The notes: a model not told the origin generated them from the sequence alone. Numbered from the stretch's first letter, positions 1-10,880 are shown. The stretch is DNA of 64,000 nt from Gammaproteobacteria bacterium (GCA_013289615.1 JABCZO010000018.1:1-64000), one strand, 5' to 3'. Numbers and translations: made by a program.

Positions 1-1
1 G

Positions 2-2143
2 CACGACGTGGTCGAGTACGCACGCCGGGAAAATATCCTGTGCCAGGGCCGTGGCTCGGCCGCCAATTCCGCGGTCTGCTACGCGCTCGGCATCACCGAG
101 ATCGATCCGGCGCGCATGCAGCTGCTGTTCGAGCGCTTCATCAGCCGCGAGCGCAACGAGCCGCCGGACATCGACGTCGACTTCGAGCACGAGCGGCGCG
201 AGGAGGTGGTGCAGTACATCTACCGCAAGTACGGCCGCGAGCGCGCCGCGCTGGCAGCGACGGTGATCTGCTACCGCACGCGCAGCGCGGTACGCGATGT
301 CGGCCGCGCGCTCGGTGTCACCGATAGCGATATCGACCGGCTGACGCGACTGCATGTGTGGTGGGATGAGCCGGGCGAGATCCAGCGCAAATTTGCCGCC
401 GATGAGCTGGGCATCGAACCCGCCCGGCTGTACCGGCTGATGCGGCTGGTGCGTGAACTGATCGGCTTCCCGCGCCACCTGTCGCAGCACGTCGGCGGCT
501 TCGTGATTTCCGGCGAGTCCCTGAGCACCCTGGTGCCGGTGGAGAACGCCGCCATGCCGGACCGTACCGTGATCCAGTGGGATAAGGACGATCTGGAGTC
601 GCTCGGCCTGCTCAAGGTCGATGTGCTCGCGCTCGGCATGCTGACGGCGATGCATCGATGCTTCGACCTGATCGAGGGCTATCGCGGCGCGAAGCTGCGC
701 ATGCAGGACATTCCGCCGAAGGATACCGCCACCTTCGACATGATCTGCCGCGCCGAGACCGTGGGCGTGTTTCAGATCGAATCGCGCGCGCAGATGAGCA
801 TGCTGCCGCGACTGCGGCCGCGAAATTTCTACGACCTGGTGATCGAAGTGGCGATCGTGCGGCCCGGTCCGATCCAGGGCGATATGGTGCATCCCTATCT
901 GCAGCGTCGCGAACATCCGGACAGCGTCAGCTACCCGAGCGAGGCGCTCAAAACCGTGCTGCAGAGAACGCTCGGCGTGCCCATCTTTCAGGAACAGGTG
1001 ATGCAGATCGCGGTGGTCGCCGCGAATTTCACACCCGGCGACGCCGATGGACTGCGCCGCGCGATGGCCGCCTGGAAACGCCGCGGCGGACTCGAGCCCT
1101 ACCGCGAACGCCTGTTGTCCGGCATGGCCAGCAATGGCTACCCGGCGGAATTCGCCGAGCAGATCTACAAGCAGATCCTGGGCTTCGGCGAATATGGTTT
1201 TCCCGAGTCCCATGCCGCCTCGTTCGCGCTGCTGACCTACATTTCCTGCTGGCTCAAGTGCCACGAACCGGCCGCCTTCGCCGCCGCCCTGATCAACAGC
1301 CAGCCGATGGGCTTCTACTCTCCGGCGCAGCTCACGCAGGATGTGCGCCGCAGCGGCGTGCCGGTGCTGCCGGTCGATGTGAGCATCAGCGATTGGGACT
1401 GCACGCTCGAGCCGCACGCCGGCGTGCCGCAGGAGCAGCCCGCGCTGCGTCTGGGATTGCGGCTGGTGCGCGGCCTGCCACGCGCCGATGCCGAGCGCCT
1501 GGTGGCCGAACGCGCGCAGCAACGCTTTGCCGACATCGATCAGCTGGCCGCGCGCGCGCAACTGTCGCGGCGCTCGATCCAGGCGCTGGCCGCCGCCGGC
1601 GCGCTCAGCGCCCTGAGCGCGCACCGCCATGACGCCAGCTGGCAGGCGCTGGGCGTGGAGCGGCTGCCCGGTCTGATCGCCGGCCTATCGGCCAGGGAAG
1701 CTGCGGCGACGCTGCCGGCACCGACCGAGAGCCAGAATATCCTGGCTGACTACCGCCACCTGGGCCTGACCACCGGCCGTCATCCGCTGGCGCTGCTGCG
1801 CCCGGGGCTCGCGCGCAGGGGCTTTCGCAGCAGCAGCGATCTGCAGCAGCTCGCCGATGGCAGCAGCGTGCGGGTCGGAGGCCTGGTGACGCACATGCAG
1901 CAACCGGCGACCGCCGCAGGCGTGGTGTTCGCATCGCTGGAGGATGAGACCGGCATCGTCAATATCATCCTGTGGCCGAAGCTATTCGCCGCGCAGCGCC
2001 GCTGCGCGCTCGAATCGAGCCTGCTGGTGGTCGAAGGCACGCTGCAGAGGCGCGATCGCGTCGCGCACGTGATCGCGCAGCGCCTGCACGATGGCTCGGC
2101 GTGGCTGCAAGGAATACGCCGCGACTCGCGCGATTTTCATTAA
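2..2143 (+). CDS. dnaE2: Error-prone DNA polymerase DnaE2, C-terminal part (5' end outside window)
   Basis: This is the 3' portion of a C-family (DnaE-type) DNA polymerase; the reading frame is open at the left edge, so the N-terminal PHP region is missing from view. The visible part begins in the palm domain ([17 protein letters not shown]). It carries the catalytic aspartates in [14 protein letters not shown], followed by the helix-hairpin-helix region, and ends with an OB fold ([10 protein letters not shown], then [11 protein letters not shown]). The lack of the long tau-binding tail of DnaE1 and the phrasing of the palm point to DnaE2, the damage-induced translesion polymerase that works with ImuA and ImuB. 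Those partners would lie to the left, outside the window. The stop is TAA at 2141-2143. Confidence 0.93.
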   Translation, partial: HDVVEYARRENILCQGRGSAANSAVCYALGITEIDPARMQLLFERFISRERNEPPDIDVDFEHERREEVVQYIYRKYGRERAALAATVICYRTRSAVRDVGRALGVTDSDIDRLTRLHVWWDEPGEIQRKFAADELGIEPARLYRLMRLVRELIGFPRHLSQHVGGFVISGESLSTLVPVENAAMPDRTVIQWDKDDLESLGLLKVDVLALGMLTAMHRCFDLIEGYRGAKLRMQDIPPKDTATFDMICRAETVGVFQIESRAQMSMLPRLRPRNFYDLVIEVAIVRPGPIQGDMVHPYLQRREHPDSVSYPSEALKTVLQRTLGVPIFQEQVMQIAVVAANFTPGDADGLRRAMAAWKRRGGLEPYRERLLSGMASNGYPAEFAEQIYKQILGFGEYGFPESHAASFALLTYISCWLKCHEPAAFAAALINSQPMGFYSPAQLTQDVRRSGVPVLPVDVSISDWDCTLEPHAGVPQEQPALRLGLRLVRGLPRADAERLVAERAQQRFADIDQLAARAQLSRRSIQALAAAGALSALSAHRHDASWQALGVERLPGLIAGLSAREAAATLPAPTESQNILADYRHLGLTTGRHPLALLRPGLARRGFRSSSDLQQLADGSSVRVGGLVTHMQQPATAAGVVFASLEDETGIVNIILWPKLFAAQRRCALESSLLVVEGTLQRRDRVAHVIAQRLHDGSAWLQGIRRDSRDFH

Positions 2144-2261
2144 GCCATGTGTTATCGAATGCCGCAGATTGAACCCGTTGCTGATACTCGAGAGCGGCTG
2201 GTTTGCGGTAGCCTACGGACGCGGACCTGAGGTCGGTAGGCGTCAAGACGGCGGAGGCAAA

Positions 2262-2742
2262 ATGGTTGGCGGTTACGTGCACGGTTATGGCTCAAGAGAG
2301 AATCAGCTCCTTCAAGACCAGGCGTCCACACTGTCAGAGCTTTTGCATTCAGATACGACCTACCCGGACGGAAGCCTCGTATTGGAGGCCGGGTGCGGTG
2401 TCGGAGCGCAGACGGTTACCCTCGCGTCCAATAGCCCAAACGCGCTGGTAACCTCGATAGACGTGTCCGAGGCTTCCGTTGAGGAAACGAAGAGGGCTGT
2501 GCGTGCGGCCGCTGTTGGCAACGCAACTGTTTGCCGAGCAGATATCTTCGACTTACCCTCCCTTTCCCCAGAGGTCATTCGATCATGTTTTTGAGTGCTT
2601 CGTGCTCGAGCATTTGGATCATCCGATCGCGGCGTTGCAGGCGCTGAAACGTGTCCTGAAGCCTGATGGAACCATTACGGTATTCCACGTACTTCTACCC
2701 GCCTCAGTTGGCATAACTGAATTAGGATGTCGACCCAGATAG
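2262..2742 (+). pseudogene. SAM-dependent methyltransferase, frameshifted and truncated
   Basis: A class I methyltransferase begins at ATG 2262 and shows SAM motif I (VLEAGCGVGAQTVTLA) and the acidic end of strand 2 (SIDVSEAS). At about 2556-2562 the homology leaves the first frame, which stops at 2594, and continues in the +1 frame as PFPQRSFDHVFECFVLEHLD, then LKRVLKPDGTITV. One extra base in the C/T-rich run there would explain the shift. The second frame stops at 2742, giving about 160 codons, whereas members of this family are usually about 250-280 residues, so the C-terminal third is also missing. I read it as a decayed gene. A sequencing error could explain the shift but not the missing end. 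Confidence 0.75.
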
Positions 2743-2752
2743 AGGGGATTGC

Positions 2753-3463
2753 ATGACCGTCAGGCGTGGCAACTTGCTCGACAGGTATTTTTATTTCCTA
2801 ATGTCTTTCCCGATTACTGCCGTCGTCGCTTATGGATTCAGCCGTACGGTCGGAAAGAACTTGATTCATCCCGTCATACCTCGACCGTCTATCCTCTATT
2901 TGCATGCCGCCATCTTTACCGCCTGGCTTGGCTTTTTTCCCCTGCAATCCTTATTGGTCCGAACGCGAAACGTGAAATGGCACCGCCGGATCGGCCGGTT
3001 CGGTGCAGGCTTGGCCGCCACAATGCTCATGCTTGGCGTTACCACGGCCATCACCATGGCTCGATTCAATGCGGTTCAATTGCACCAGAGCGACACTGAT
3101 TTCGGTCTGATGATCCCGCTATTCGACATGCTTTGCTTCGGAAGTACGCTAGCCCTGGCTATCTACTGGCGCAAGAAGCCCGAATATCATCGCCGCCTGA
3201 TTTTCATCGCGACCTGCGCGCTCACCGCCGCAGGCTTCGGCCGCTTTCCTGAGTGGTGGCTGTTTCCCTCCGACTATTTCTATGCTGGCGTCGATATCCT
3301 AATTTTGTTTGGTGTGGCTCGTGACCTCATCGTCGATCGCCACATCCACCGAATCTACCTCTTCGCGCTACCACTGTTCATCGCTGGCCAGACCATCGTC
3401 ACCTACACATATATTCACCATCTCTCGTACTGGCAAGACATCTCCCACGCTATCCTTGGCTGA
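2753..3463 (+). CDS. Multi-pass membrane protein of unknown function
   Basis: The 236-residue product is strongly hydrophobic, with about six to seven predicted membrane helices, for example FLMSFPITAVVAYGF, LYLHAAIFTAWLGFFPL, LAATMLMLGVTTAI, MLCFGSTLALAIYW and YLFALPLFIAGQTIV. Histidines sit near helix ends (LYLHAAIF, WHRRIGRF, YHRRLIFIA), which recalls cytochrome b561-like or DUF2306-type membrane proteins, but I cannot assign a family. It starts 10 bp after the methyltransferase remnant and lies in the same less GC-rich patch, so it may have arrived in the same transfer. No enzymatic motif is visible. Confidence 0.7.
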   Translation: MTVRRGNLLDRYFYFLMSFPITAVVAYGFSRTVGKNLIHPVIPRPSILYLHAAIFTAWLGFFPLQSLLVRTRNVKWHRRIGRFGAGLAATMLMLGVTTAITMARFNAVQLHQSDTDFGLMIPLFDMLCFGSTLALAIYWRKKPEYHRRLIFIATCALTAAGFGRFPEWWLFPSDYFYAGVDILILFGVARDLIVDRHIHRIYLFALPLFIAGQTIVTYTYIHHLSYWQDISHAILG

Positions 3464-3515
3464 CGACTACGACTAACCTACTGACATCTGTGGCCAACAT
3501 TCTGCCTTCATAGCT

Positions 3516-3689
3516 TCACACGGACGGGCGAGCCACGGCGGCACGGTCCCGCAATATCGTCACAATCCACTCCACGAACGTGGCAACCAGGACAGGATAT
3601 GCTAAGAAAGGAAGCGGTTGGGACAAGGCTGCAATCTGCGCGCCTGCGAAGATACAGCAGGCCGTCGCCGCGAATAGGTGACAGAGCAT
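3516..3689 (-). CDS. Possible small membrane protein
   Basis: This 57-residue frame starts with ATG five bases after the stop of the MFS gene on the same strand. It has two hydrophobic stretches (LCHLFAATACCIFAGAQIAA and PFLAYPVLVATFVEWIVTIL) separated by a short polar link and followed by a basic tail. A GTG start at 3707, overlapping the MFS stop, is also possible. Its position as the last gene of a transporter unit and its membrane-like composition are the only support. I do not recognise a family, and it could be a chance frame. Confidence 0.35.
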   Translation of the reverse strand: MLCHLFAATACCIFAGAQIAALSQPLPFLAYPVLVATFVEWIVTILRDRAAVARPSV

Positions 3690-3693
3690 CGCA

Positions 3694-4950
3694 CTAGTTT
3701 CCGGCACGCTCGACCGTCACCGCGCCGGCATGATGCGGCCGGAACAGGCGCCATCGTTCCGCCAGCAGCACGAACAGCAGGCTCGACAGGCCGCAGGCGA
3801 ACGCGCCCGTGGCCAGCGGCAGCGTCGCGCCGTTGAAGCGCCGCCCGATCAGCGCGCCGACCACCGCGCCACCGAAGGTGGTGATGAATCCCTGCAGCGA
3901 GGCGCCGATGCCGGCCACCGAGCCGACCGGCTCCATCGCCATGGCACCGAAGTTCGACGCCGTCAGGCCGAGGCAGGCCATGGTCGTCGATTGCAGGATC
4001 ACGAACGTCCACAGGCTCTCCAGGCCGAGCCCCGCGATCAGAACGTGCAGTCCGGTAATGGTGATGAACACCAGCAGTCCGAGGTGCGAAATGATGCGCA
4101 TGCCGACGCGCTCGACGATCCTCGAATTCAGGAATGCGGTGACGCCCATAGACGATGCGCACAGCGCAAAGATGCCGGGCATCAGGGCTGGGCGCTGAAA
4201 TACGTCCTCGAAGATCTGCGGCACCATGCCGACGTACGCCAGGATGGATCCGAACATGACCGTCATCGCCAGCGTGTAGCACAGCGAGGTACGGTTGCCG
4301 AGCACCAGTGCGATTGCGTGCACGATGCGATCGCGGCTCAGGATCAGACGGTATTCCGGGTGCAGTGTCTCCGGCAGCCGCAGCAGCACCCACAGAAACA
4401 CCGCCGCGGCGAACACGCCGAAGATCAGGAACACGAATCGCCACGGCGCCAGCCACAGGATCAGCTGGCCGAGACTGGGAGCGAGCACCGGCACCGTCAG
4501 GAACACGATGAAGGTCAGCGACATGACGCGCGCCATGTAGCGCCCGGAGTAAAGATCGCGAATCACCGAGCGCGACACCACCACGCTGGCGGCGGCCAGG
4601 CCGTGAGCAAAGCGCCAGCCCAGCAGTGTGACGAAGCTGCTCGACAGGCCGGTCAGCACTGCGGCCAGCACGTAGACGGACAATCCAATGAGCAGCACCG
4701 GCCGCCTGCCGTAGCGGTCGGAGAACAATCCCCAGAACAGCTGTCCGCAGCCAACGCCTGCCAGGTAGGCGGTCACGATCCACTGGCTGTGATTCTCGTT
4801 GCGCAGGCCGAGCGCGGCGGCGATGGTAGGTAGCGCCGGCAACATGGTGTCCACGGCGATCGCCTGGGTCGCCATCAGGGCGGCCGCCAGGGCGACAAAT
4901 TCGCGGAATCCGAGGGCCTTCGATGCGGCGCCGGAGAAATCAGATTGCAT
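3694..4950 (-). CDS. Bcr/CflA-type MFS drug resistance transporter
   Basis: The 418-residue protein has 12 predicted membrane helices and belongs to the 12-helix drug:H+ antiporters. MFS motif A appears in the loop between helices 2 and 3 (GLFSDRYGRRPVLL). Helix 4 carries RFAHGLAAASVVVSRSVIRD, and helix 1 has an acidic residue followed by MLPALP, both typical of the Bcr/CflA branch. The predicted role is proton-driven export of small hydrophobic compounds across the inner membrane; the substrate cannot be read from sequence. The length is normal. It is transcribed away from the HDOD and chemotaxis genes' promoter and is followed closely by a possible small membrane protein. Confidence 0.9.
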   Translation of the reverse strand: MQSDFSGAASKALGFREFVALAAALMATQAIAVDTMLPALPTIAAALGLRNENHSQWIVTAYLAGVGCGQLFWGLFSDRYGRRPVLLIGLSVYVLAAVLTGLSSSFVTLLGWRFAHGLAAASVVVSRSVIRDLYSGRYMARVMSLTFIVFLTVPVLAPSLGQLILWLAPWRFVFLIFGVFAAAVFLWVLLRLPETLHPEYRLILSRDRIVHAIALVLGNRTSLCYTLAMTVMFGSILAYVGMVPQIFEDVFQRPALMPGIFALCASSMGVTAFLNSRIVERVGMRIISHLGLLVFITITGLHVLIAGLGLESLWTFVILQSTTMACLGLTASNFGAMAMEPVGSVAGIGASLQGFITTFGGAVVGALIGRRFNGATLPLATGAFACGLSSLLFVLLAERWRLFRPHHAGAVTVERAGN

Positions 4951-5020
4951 TGCCAGGCCATCCTACCCGAACGGCATGGCCGACTTTGGCGATTGCGGCA
5001 GCTGCCTGCCGGGGTGCGTG

Positions 5021-5926
5021 CTATTGCCCGAGGGCGCTACGCAGCGCCGCCAGCTCCTCGGCCGACTCGCCGACCAATTCCCGGCAGATATCGGCATCGA
5101 GGCCGAGGTGCACGGCCGCCTTACGGTCGGCGAGGCGGGTGCGAATGAGTTCCGGCGAATCCTTGCACATCGACAGCATGTCGGCGATTTCCAGCACGTC
5201 CGCCAGCGCGGCGCTGGTGCCGCGCAGCTCGCGCGCACTGTCCTCGTAGCTGCTGACCGCGTTGACGATCTCATCGGCCAGGAACCAGCTCTCGAGCAGC
5301 GCCTTGGCGATGTTGCCGTGCCAGTCGCGAACGATGCGCTGGTACATGGTCTGGTCGCCGAACAGCGCCGGATGGCGCATCGAGTGGGTGAGGATATAAA
5401 GCTTGCCGACCCCGTGCACCAGGCCGGTAAGCATCGCCATGTCCGGGTTGACTTTGTTCGCCCGCCGCGCTACCACGAAGCACAGCGATGCCACCAGCAC
5501 GCTGTGCTGCCAGAGCACGTTCAGGTGACGCTCGATGCCTGCGTACGCCTTGGCGCGGCGTAACTGCGCCATCGCAAAGCCGACCGCGGCCGCGCGCAGC
5601 GCATCGAACCCGAGGCGAGTGACCGCGGCGCGCAGTTCCGTCACCGGCTTACCGCCGGGATTGAGTGCAGCTGAGTTTGCCATCGACAGCACGCGGGTGG
5701 CGAGCATCGGCTCGGCACCGAGCACCCGCACCACGCGCTCCGAGCTGGCGCAGTCCTCCGACAGCACCTTCTGCACCCGCAGCGCGACGTCCGGAAAACT
5801 CGGCAACTCGATGGTGCTCGAGGACAGCTCGGTCGCCAGCTCGCGCACGAATTCGAACGCATCCATGCTGGCATCGCGCTGCATAGCCGTGTTCGGCGCC
5901 GGATCGGGATTGTGCGCGACCGTCAT
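5021..5926 (-). CDS. HDOD domain signalling protein
   Basis: The 301-residue protein consists of an HDOD domain, a metal-dependent-phosphohydrolase fold lacking full HD catalysis. The opening is typical (LPSFPDVALRVQKVLSE, then LATRVLSMANSAALNP), followed by AVTRLGFDALRAAAVGFAMA and a degenerate GLVHGVGKLYILTH where active HD enzymes have HDIGK. HDOD proteins usually act in signalling, often tied to c-di-GMP or motility. It lies 24 bp downstream of the MCP gene on the same strand and so probably sits at the end of the chemotaxis operon. There is no receiver or GGDEF domain, so its input is unclear. Confidence 0.85.
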   Translation of the reverse strand: MTVAHNPDPAPNTAMQRDASMDAFEFVRELATELSSSTIELPSFPDVALRVQKVLSEDCASSERVVRVLGAEPMLATRVLSMANSAALNPGGKPVTELRAAVTRLGFDALRAAAVGFAMAQLRRAKAYAGIERHLNVLWQHSVLVASLCFVVARRANKVNPDMAMLTGLVHGVGKLYILTHSMRHPALFGDQTMYQRIVRDWHGNIAKALLESWFLADEIVNAVSSYEDSARELRGTSAALADVLEIADMLSMCKDSPELIRTRLADRKAAVHLGLDADICRELVGESAEELAALRSALGQ

Positions 5927-5950
5927 GATTTCATCCCATGCGCGCCACTG

Positions 5951-8116
5951 CTAAAACTCGCTCCAATCGTTGCCCGCGCTCGAGCCGGCAGCTGGCTTTG
6001 CAGCGGCGGCCTTGGGAGCGGCGGCCTTGGACGGCGCCGGCGCCGGCGCCGGCACGCCCTTCGACCACGGACGCGCGGCGGTGCGACGCTCGGTGGTCAC
6101 CACCGGCTCGCGCTTCCTGGCGGCGGCCGCCGTCGCGACCGCGCTCGGCATGGCGATGAATTCCGCGCTGCCCGGCGCGCCGGTGTAGCCCTCGCGTAAT
6201 TTGAAGTAGGCCGTGAGCTGCGACAGCCGTGCGGCCTGATCGTTCATCGAGGCCGCCGCAGCGCTGGCCTCCTCCACCATGGCGGCATTCTGCTGCGTGC
6301 TCTCGTCCATCTGCAGCACGGCGCGGCTGATCTCTTCGGCGCTGGCGGCCTGTTCCTGGCTGGCGTTCGATATCTCGCCGACCACGTCGCTCACCTTCTT
6401 GACCGAAGCCACGATCTCGCCCAGGTGCTGTCCGGACTCGCTCACCAGGCGGCTGCCCTCGCCGACCTTGCTGACGCTGTCGTGGATGAGGTCCTTGATT
6501 TCCTTGGCGGCCGAGGCACTGCGCTGCGCGAGGCTGCGCACTTCACTGGCCACTACCGCAAACCCGCGGCCCTGATCCCCGGCGCGCGCGGCTTCCACCG
6601 CGGCGTTGAGCGCCAGCAGGTTGGTCTGGAATGCGATTTCATCGATCACCGAGATGATGTCGGCGATCTTCTTGCTGGCGACATCGATTGCGCCCATCGC
6701 GGCAACCGCGCGCTCGACGATCGAACCGCCCTGTTCCGCCTGATCGCGAGCTGCCTGCGCCAGCTTGTTCGCAAGCTTGGCGTTGTCGGCGTTCTGCTTC
6801 ACGGTCGAGGTCATTGCCTCCATCGAAGAGGTGGTCTCCTCAAGGTTCGCGGCCTGCTGCTCGGTACGCGCGGACAGGTCCGATGTGCCGGCGTTGATCT
6901 GGCGCGCCGCGGTCGCCACCGTCAGCGAGCTCTCCTTGACTCCGCTCAATACGCCGCTGAGCTTCCTCTGCATGATCTGCAGTGCCCGCATGGTGCGCGC
7001 CAGCTCGTCGCTGCCATGCACCGCAATGTCGTGGGTGTAGTCACCCTCGGCCAGGCGCGACACCACCGTCACCGCCTCGTTCATGCCGCCCACCGTGGTC
7101 CAGATCACCACGCCAACGCAACCAAGGCCGACCAGCAGTGCAGCGGCCACCAGCAGCAGCATGTGGTTGCGCGTGCCGCGCAGATCCTCAAGCCTGTACT
7201 GCAGACGCTTCTGCGCCGCCTGTTGCATCGAGGCATGCAGATTGCTGATCGCTGTAGTGAGCTGTGCGGCGTTCTTGACTACATCATCGAGCGGATCGCT
7301 GGTGCTGCCGCTGATGACGTTCTGGTGCACATACCTGCCGAAAGCCTCGAACGCGCTCCTGACCTGCGATACCGACTGCTCGGCCCCGGCGCGCACGGCG
7401 TCGCCGGCGCCGCCGCCTTCCGCCGCATGCCGGATGTCGGCGTCGATATCGTCGAGCGCACGCTGCGCCAGTACCTCGGTCCGGGTGATCTCCTGCATAT
7501 CGGCCATGGTCGACTTGCCGGCAGCGCCCACGCCGGCGGCACGCGAGCGCAGCTCGGTGAGGTAACTCTCGTAGTTGGGGATGCGCATGACCGCGGCATC
7601 GATGAAGAACGACCCGACCGAATCGCCGTCGAGCACCAGGCCGGAGGTGGTCGAGATGTAGTCGCGGTAATCGAGAATCTTCTGCCGCAGCTGGTTGTGC
7701 GCGCGAATGACGTCGGCGGTCGATGTGGACTTGATGCTGACGAGCGCGTTCCAGGAATACCTCACCTCGTTCCAGCGCCGCCCATCCTCACCCGCGGCAG
7801 CGCCGTAGTCATCGTTGGCACTGTCCTGCTGGGTCATGGCGCGCGTCACATCCGCGCTCGCCGCCTGCAGTTTCTCAGCCACGCCCTCGCCGGCCGCCGC
7901 CGCCGCGCTCCACACCTCGTGCATGCCAAGGGGCAACAGCATCAGCTCGAGTCCCTGGTAGCGGTGCAGACCCGCCAGCTCGCGCGCCGCTACCTTGATG
8001 TTGTTGTGCTTTTCGGACAGGAACAGCACGGTCAGCACGATCACCGGCACCATTGCCGCAATCGCGATGATCACCAGCTTGGTGGAGAAGTTCAGGCTGC
8101 GGATCCAACGGGTCAT
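5951..8116 (-). CDS. Methyl-accepting chemotaxis protein with C-terminal tether-like pentapeptide
   Basis: The 721-residue receptor has membrane helices at about residues 14-33 and 318-340, enclosing a helical periplasmic sensor of about 285 residues. A HAMP region follows, then the cytoplasmic signalling hairpin with the conserved tip ([32 protein letters not shown]). The last 80 residues are an Ala/Pro/Lys-rich linker ending in NDWSEF, which resembles the NWETF-type pentapeptide that binds CheR and CheB on enterobacterial receptors. The sensor contains no class I recognised, so the ligand is unknown. It lies downstream of cheB with a 153-bp gap, so it may also have its own promoter. Confidence 0.94.
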   Translation of the reverse strand: MTRWIRSLNFSTKLVIIAIAAMVPVIVLTVLFLSEKHNNIKVAARELAGLHRYQGLELMLLPLGMHEVWSAAAAAGEGVAEKLQAASADVTRAMTQQDSANDDYGAAAGEDGRRWNEVRYSWNALVSIKSTSTADVIRAHNQLRQKILDYRDYISTTSGLVLDGDSVGSFFIDAAVMRIPNYESYLTELRSRAAGVGAAGKSTMADMQEITRTEVLAQRALDDIDADIRHAAEGGGAGDAVRAGAEQSVSQVRSAFEAFGRYVHQNVISGSTSDPLDDVVKNAAQLTTAISNLHASMQQAAQKRLQYRLEDLRGTRNHMLLLVAAALLVGLGCVGVVIWTTVGGMNEAVTVVSRLAEGDYTHDIAVHGSDELARTMRALQIMQRKLSGVLSGVKESSLTVATAARQINAGTSDLSARTEQQAANLEETTSSMEAMTSTVKQNADNAKLANKLAQAARDQAEQGGSIVERAVAAMGAIDVASKKIADIISVIDEIAFQTNLLALNAAVEAARAGDQGRGFAVVASEVRSLAQRSASAAKEIKDLIHDSVSKVGEGSRLVSESGQHLGEIVASVKKVSDVVGEISNASQEQAASAEEISRAVLQMDESTQQNAAMVEEASAAAASMNDQAARLSQLTAYFKLREGYTGAPGSAEFIAMPSAVATAAAARKREPVVTTERRTAARPWSKGVPAPAPAPSKAAAPKAAAAKPAAGSSAGNDWSEF

Positions 8117-8269
8117 GGATGCATCTCCAACTGACAGTCAGGCGCGTCCGGCGTGAGAACTGCGTCACATTGCTGCCTGGCACGCGCCGCAAGCGCCGCA
8201 ATCCGGGCGATTCCTGAGCACGTTTTCGGCCGCGCAGCGCAAAACTTGATGCTGCGAGCGGGCATATGT

Positions 8270-9373
8270 TCAGCTTCCGGCGGCACGTCGCTCTTCCCGC
8301 GCGTCGCCCAGCCGCACCAGGCCTTCGGCGATCTGATCGATCGGCAGGATGCGATCGACTGCACCGAGCGCGACCGATGCGCCGGGCATGCCCCAGACCA
8401 CGCTGCTCTTTTCGTCCTGGGCGATCGTGAACGCGCCCCGATCGCGCATCTCCTTGAGCCCGCGGGCCCCGTCCGCCCCCATGCCGGTCAGAATCACCCC
8501 CACGGCGTTCTGGCCGACCTGCTCTGCCACCGAGCGGAACAGCACGTCGACGCTCGGGCGGTGGCGATTGATCGGTGCATCCTCTGACAGGCGGCAGCGA
8601 TAGCGCGCGCCGTCGTGTTGCACCAGCAGATGCCGGTCGCCGGGGGCGATATAGGCATGGCCCGGCATGATCAGCGCGCCGTCCTCGGCCTCCTGCACGG
8701 TAAGCTGCGAGCAGGCATTCAGGCGCGCTGCAAACGGCGCGCTGAAGGCCCTGGGGATGTGCTGACTGATCACGATGCCGGGTGCGTCCGGTGGCAGCCG
8801 CTCGAGCACCTGGCGGATCGCCTCGGTACCGCCGGTGGAAGCACCGATGGCAACGATCTGATCGGTGGTGCGAAAGCGTAGTTCCGGTCGGCTCCTGTAC
8901 GCACTGCCGGCCTGGTTCGGCGCCGGCGGCCGTTGAAACAGCGGCACTACCTTCGCCACCGCCGCCACCTTGACCTTGCCGATCAGTTCGGCGGCATAGG
9001 CTTCCAGGGCGTGGGCAACGTCGACCTTCGGCTTGGTGACAAAGTCGATGGCACCCAGTTCCAGCGCCGCCAGCGTGACGTCGGCGCCGCGCTCGGTCAG
9101 CGACGAGCACATGACCACCGGCATCGGTCGCAGCCGCATCAGATTGCGCAGGAACTGCAGTCCGTCCATGCGCGGCATCTCGACATCGAGCGTCAGCACG
9201 TCCGGATTCAGTGACTTTATCTTCTCGCGTGCGATGAAGGCATCGGGCGCGGTGCCGACGACCTGCAGCGCCTTGTCGGCCCCGAGAATCCTGGTGAGAA
9301 GGGCACGTACCAGCGCCGAATCGTCAATGATCAGCACCTTGATGCGCTTGCCGGTAGAGGTGTCGTGGTCCAT
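8270..9373 (-). CDS. cheB: Chemotaxis protein-glutamate methylesterase/glutamine deamidase CheB
   Basis: The 367-residue protein has a receiver domain ([14 protein letters not shown], phospho-accepting Asp in [13 protein letters not shown], Lys in VTKPKVD). A linker leads to the methylesterase domain with the catalytic Ser in [12 protein letters not shown], His in [12 protein letters not shown] and Asp in [10 protein letters not shown]. It removes methyl groups from MCPs and deamidates them during adaptation, and phosphorylation by CheA activates it. It follows cheD and cheR, its usual partners. A short N-terminal lead ([10 protein letters not shown]) precedes the receiver. Confidence 0.96.
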   Translation of the reverse strand: MDHDTSTGKRIKVLIIDDSALVRALLTRILGADKALQVVGTAPDAFIAREKIKSLNPDVLTLDVEMPRMDGLQFLRNLMRLRPMPVVMCSSLTERGADVTLAALELGAIDFVTKPKVDVAHALEAYAAELIGKVKVAAVAKVVPLFQRPPAPNQAGSAYRSRPELRFRTTDQIVAIGASTGGTEAIRQVLERLPPDAPGIVISQHIPRAFSAPFAARLNACSQLTVQEAEDGALIMPGHAYIAPGDRHLLVQHDGARYRCRLSEDAPINRHRPSVDVLFRSVAEQVGQNAVGVILTGMGADGARGLKEMRDRGAFTIAQDEKSSVVWGMPGASVALGAVDRILPIDQIAEGLVRLGDAREERRAAGS

Positions 9374-9399
9374 AGATATCTTCCTGTTATCTGTGGTTG

Positions 9400-10035
9400 T
9401 CAGAACAGTTCAATGTCGCCGCCGACCGGAGCGGCGTCGATATCGCGCATGTAGCGCGTCTCATCCGCGACCACGCGGCCATCGGTGCGCGCCAGACGCT
9501 TGACCTGGGCGCTTCCGGTCGCCGGGTTGTACAGCACCTTGCGTGGATACAGGCTGCCGAGATCCGCGCCGACCACCCTGAAGCCTTCAGCCTGCACGTA
9601 CTCCTTGACGAAGCGGATGTTGCGCGCGCCGACGTCGCTCAGCGAATCAAGCACCTTGCCGCCGCCGACCAGCTTGACCTCGAGATCGGCGCGCCGGCCG
9701 CCGAGCTTGAGAATCTCGTTGATCAGTCGCTCCATCGCGACGTTGCCGAAGCGCGTCGAGGCGCTGGCGGTGTTGCCCCAGGCGCTGGTGCCCTCCGAGC
9801 GATCCACCGGCAGCATGAAATGATTCATCCCGCCGATGCGCAGGCGACTGTCACGTACGCACGCCGAGACGCACGAGCCGAGCACGGTCCCGATCAGCTC
9901 GCCCGTGTTGGCGACGTAGTAATCCCCCGGATGCAGCGTCGCCACCACGGCGTCGAGCCGGGCGTCGAAGCGGCGCTGGATATGGCTGAACTGGCTCGAC
10001 GCCGGCGATGGCGCACGGGACGGCGAGCTCATCAT
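9400..10035 (-). CDS. cheD: Chemotaxis receptor glutamine deamidase CheD
   Basis: The 211-residue protein shows the CheD core: [20 protein letters not shown], the catalytic Cys in [11 protein letters not shown] and the catalytic His in GGMNHFMLP. CheD deamidates glutamines on MCPs and in many bacteria interacts with CheC-type phosphatases. The start ATG overlaps the cheR stop (ATGA), showing translational coupling. The C-terminus ends in GDIELF, similar to the tail of the coiled-coil gene upstream (GELEVF). The N-terminal 20 residues are Ser/Pro-rich and probably disordered. Confidence 0.95.
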   Translation of the reverse strand: MMSSPSRAPSPASSQFSHIQRRFDARLDAVVATLHPGDYYVANTGELIGTVLGSCVSACVRDSRLRIGGMNHFMLPVDRSEGTSAWGNTASASTRFGNVAMERLINEILKLGGRRADLEVKLVGGGKVLDSLSDVGARNIRFVKEYVQAEGFRVVGADLGSLYPRKVLYNPATGSAQVKRLARTDGRVVADETRYMRDIDAAPVGGDIELF

Positions 10036-10880
10036 GGCAACCTGCGGTGGATGGTGTCGCGCACCAACTGATACTGCGTGCTTACCTGCAGTAGCGACTC
10101 GGAATGTCCCAGGATCAGGTAATCGTGTGGACGCTGCAGCGCCGCCATGCGCGCGACGATCTGACGCTGGGTTTCGCGATCGAAATAAATCACGACATTG
10201 CGGCAGAAGATGATGTCGATCGGCCCCTTCATCGGCCAGTCATCCATCAGATTGAGCGTCTTGAAGTGCACCAGCTGCTTGAGCTCGTCGCGCACCATGA
10301 ACTGGCGTGCATCCTGGGCCGGTTCGAACCAGCGCAGCACTCGTTCCCGATCCATCGTCTCCAGCCGCTCGGCGCTGTAGAGCCCGGCGCGCGCGTGGCT
10401 CAGGACATTGGTGTCGATATCGGTCGCGAGGATCCGGATATCCCAGTGGCGCAGATGGCGCAACTGCTCAAGCAGCACCATCGCGATCGAATACGGCTCC
10501 TCTCCGGTCGAGCAGCCGGCGGACCAGATGCGCATGCGACGCCTGCCGCCGTTGCCGCGCTCGAGCGCCGGCAGCAGCTGCTGGGCCAGGAACTCGAAAT
10601 GATGGCGCTCGCGGAAGAACGATGTCAGGTGAGTGGTGATGGCATTGCAGAAATGCTGCAGCTCCTCGGCGTCGCCGGATTCAAGGCGCTGCAGATAGGC
10701 GCTGAAATCGCGCAGCTTGAGCGCACGCAGGCGCCGGCTCAGGCGGCCGTACACCAGCTCACGCTTGGATTGGGCGAGCGCGATGCCGAGGCGAGTGCGC
10801 ACCAGGCGGCGTATACGCTGGAAGTCGTCGTCAGACAGCGCGTATTCGCGAAGCAGCGTGCTGTCAGCCGCTCCGGCCAT
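10032..10880 (-). CDS. cheR: Chemotaxis protein methyltransferase CheR
   Basis: The product is 282 residues from the ATG at 10880, which has GGAGA eight bases upstream; a GTG at 10901 is an alternative. The N-terminal helical domain (LSDDDFQRIRRLVRTRLGIA) precedes the SAM-binding fold with WSAGCSTGEEPYSIAMV, ILATDIDTNVL and DIIFCRNVVIYFD. CheR transfers methyl groups from SAM to receptor glutamates in adaptation. It overlaps cheD by four bases. The receptor encoded downstream ends in a pentapeptide of the type that docks CheR. Confidence 0.96.
   Translation of the reverse strand: MAGAADSTLLREYALSDDDFQRIRRLVRTRLGIALAQSKRELVYGRLSRRLRALKLRDFSAYLQRLESGDAEELQHFCNAITTHLTSFFRERHHFEFLAQQLLPALERGNGGRRRMRIWSAGCSTGEEPYSIAMVLLEQLRHLRHWDIRILATDIDTNVLSHARAGLYSAERLETMDRERVLRWFEPAQDARQFMVRDELKQLVHFKTLNLMDDWPMKGPIDIIFCRNVVIYFDRETQRQIVARMAALQRPHDYLILGHSESLLQVSTQYQLVRDTIHRRLP

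Noticed and set aside
6425-8134. 569-codon plus-strand frame
   Set aside because: Antisense to the MCP gene and rich in His, Arg and Gly without motifs.
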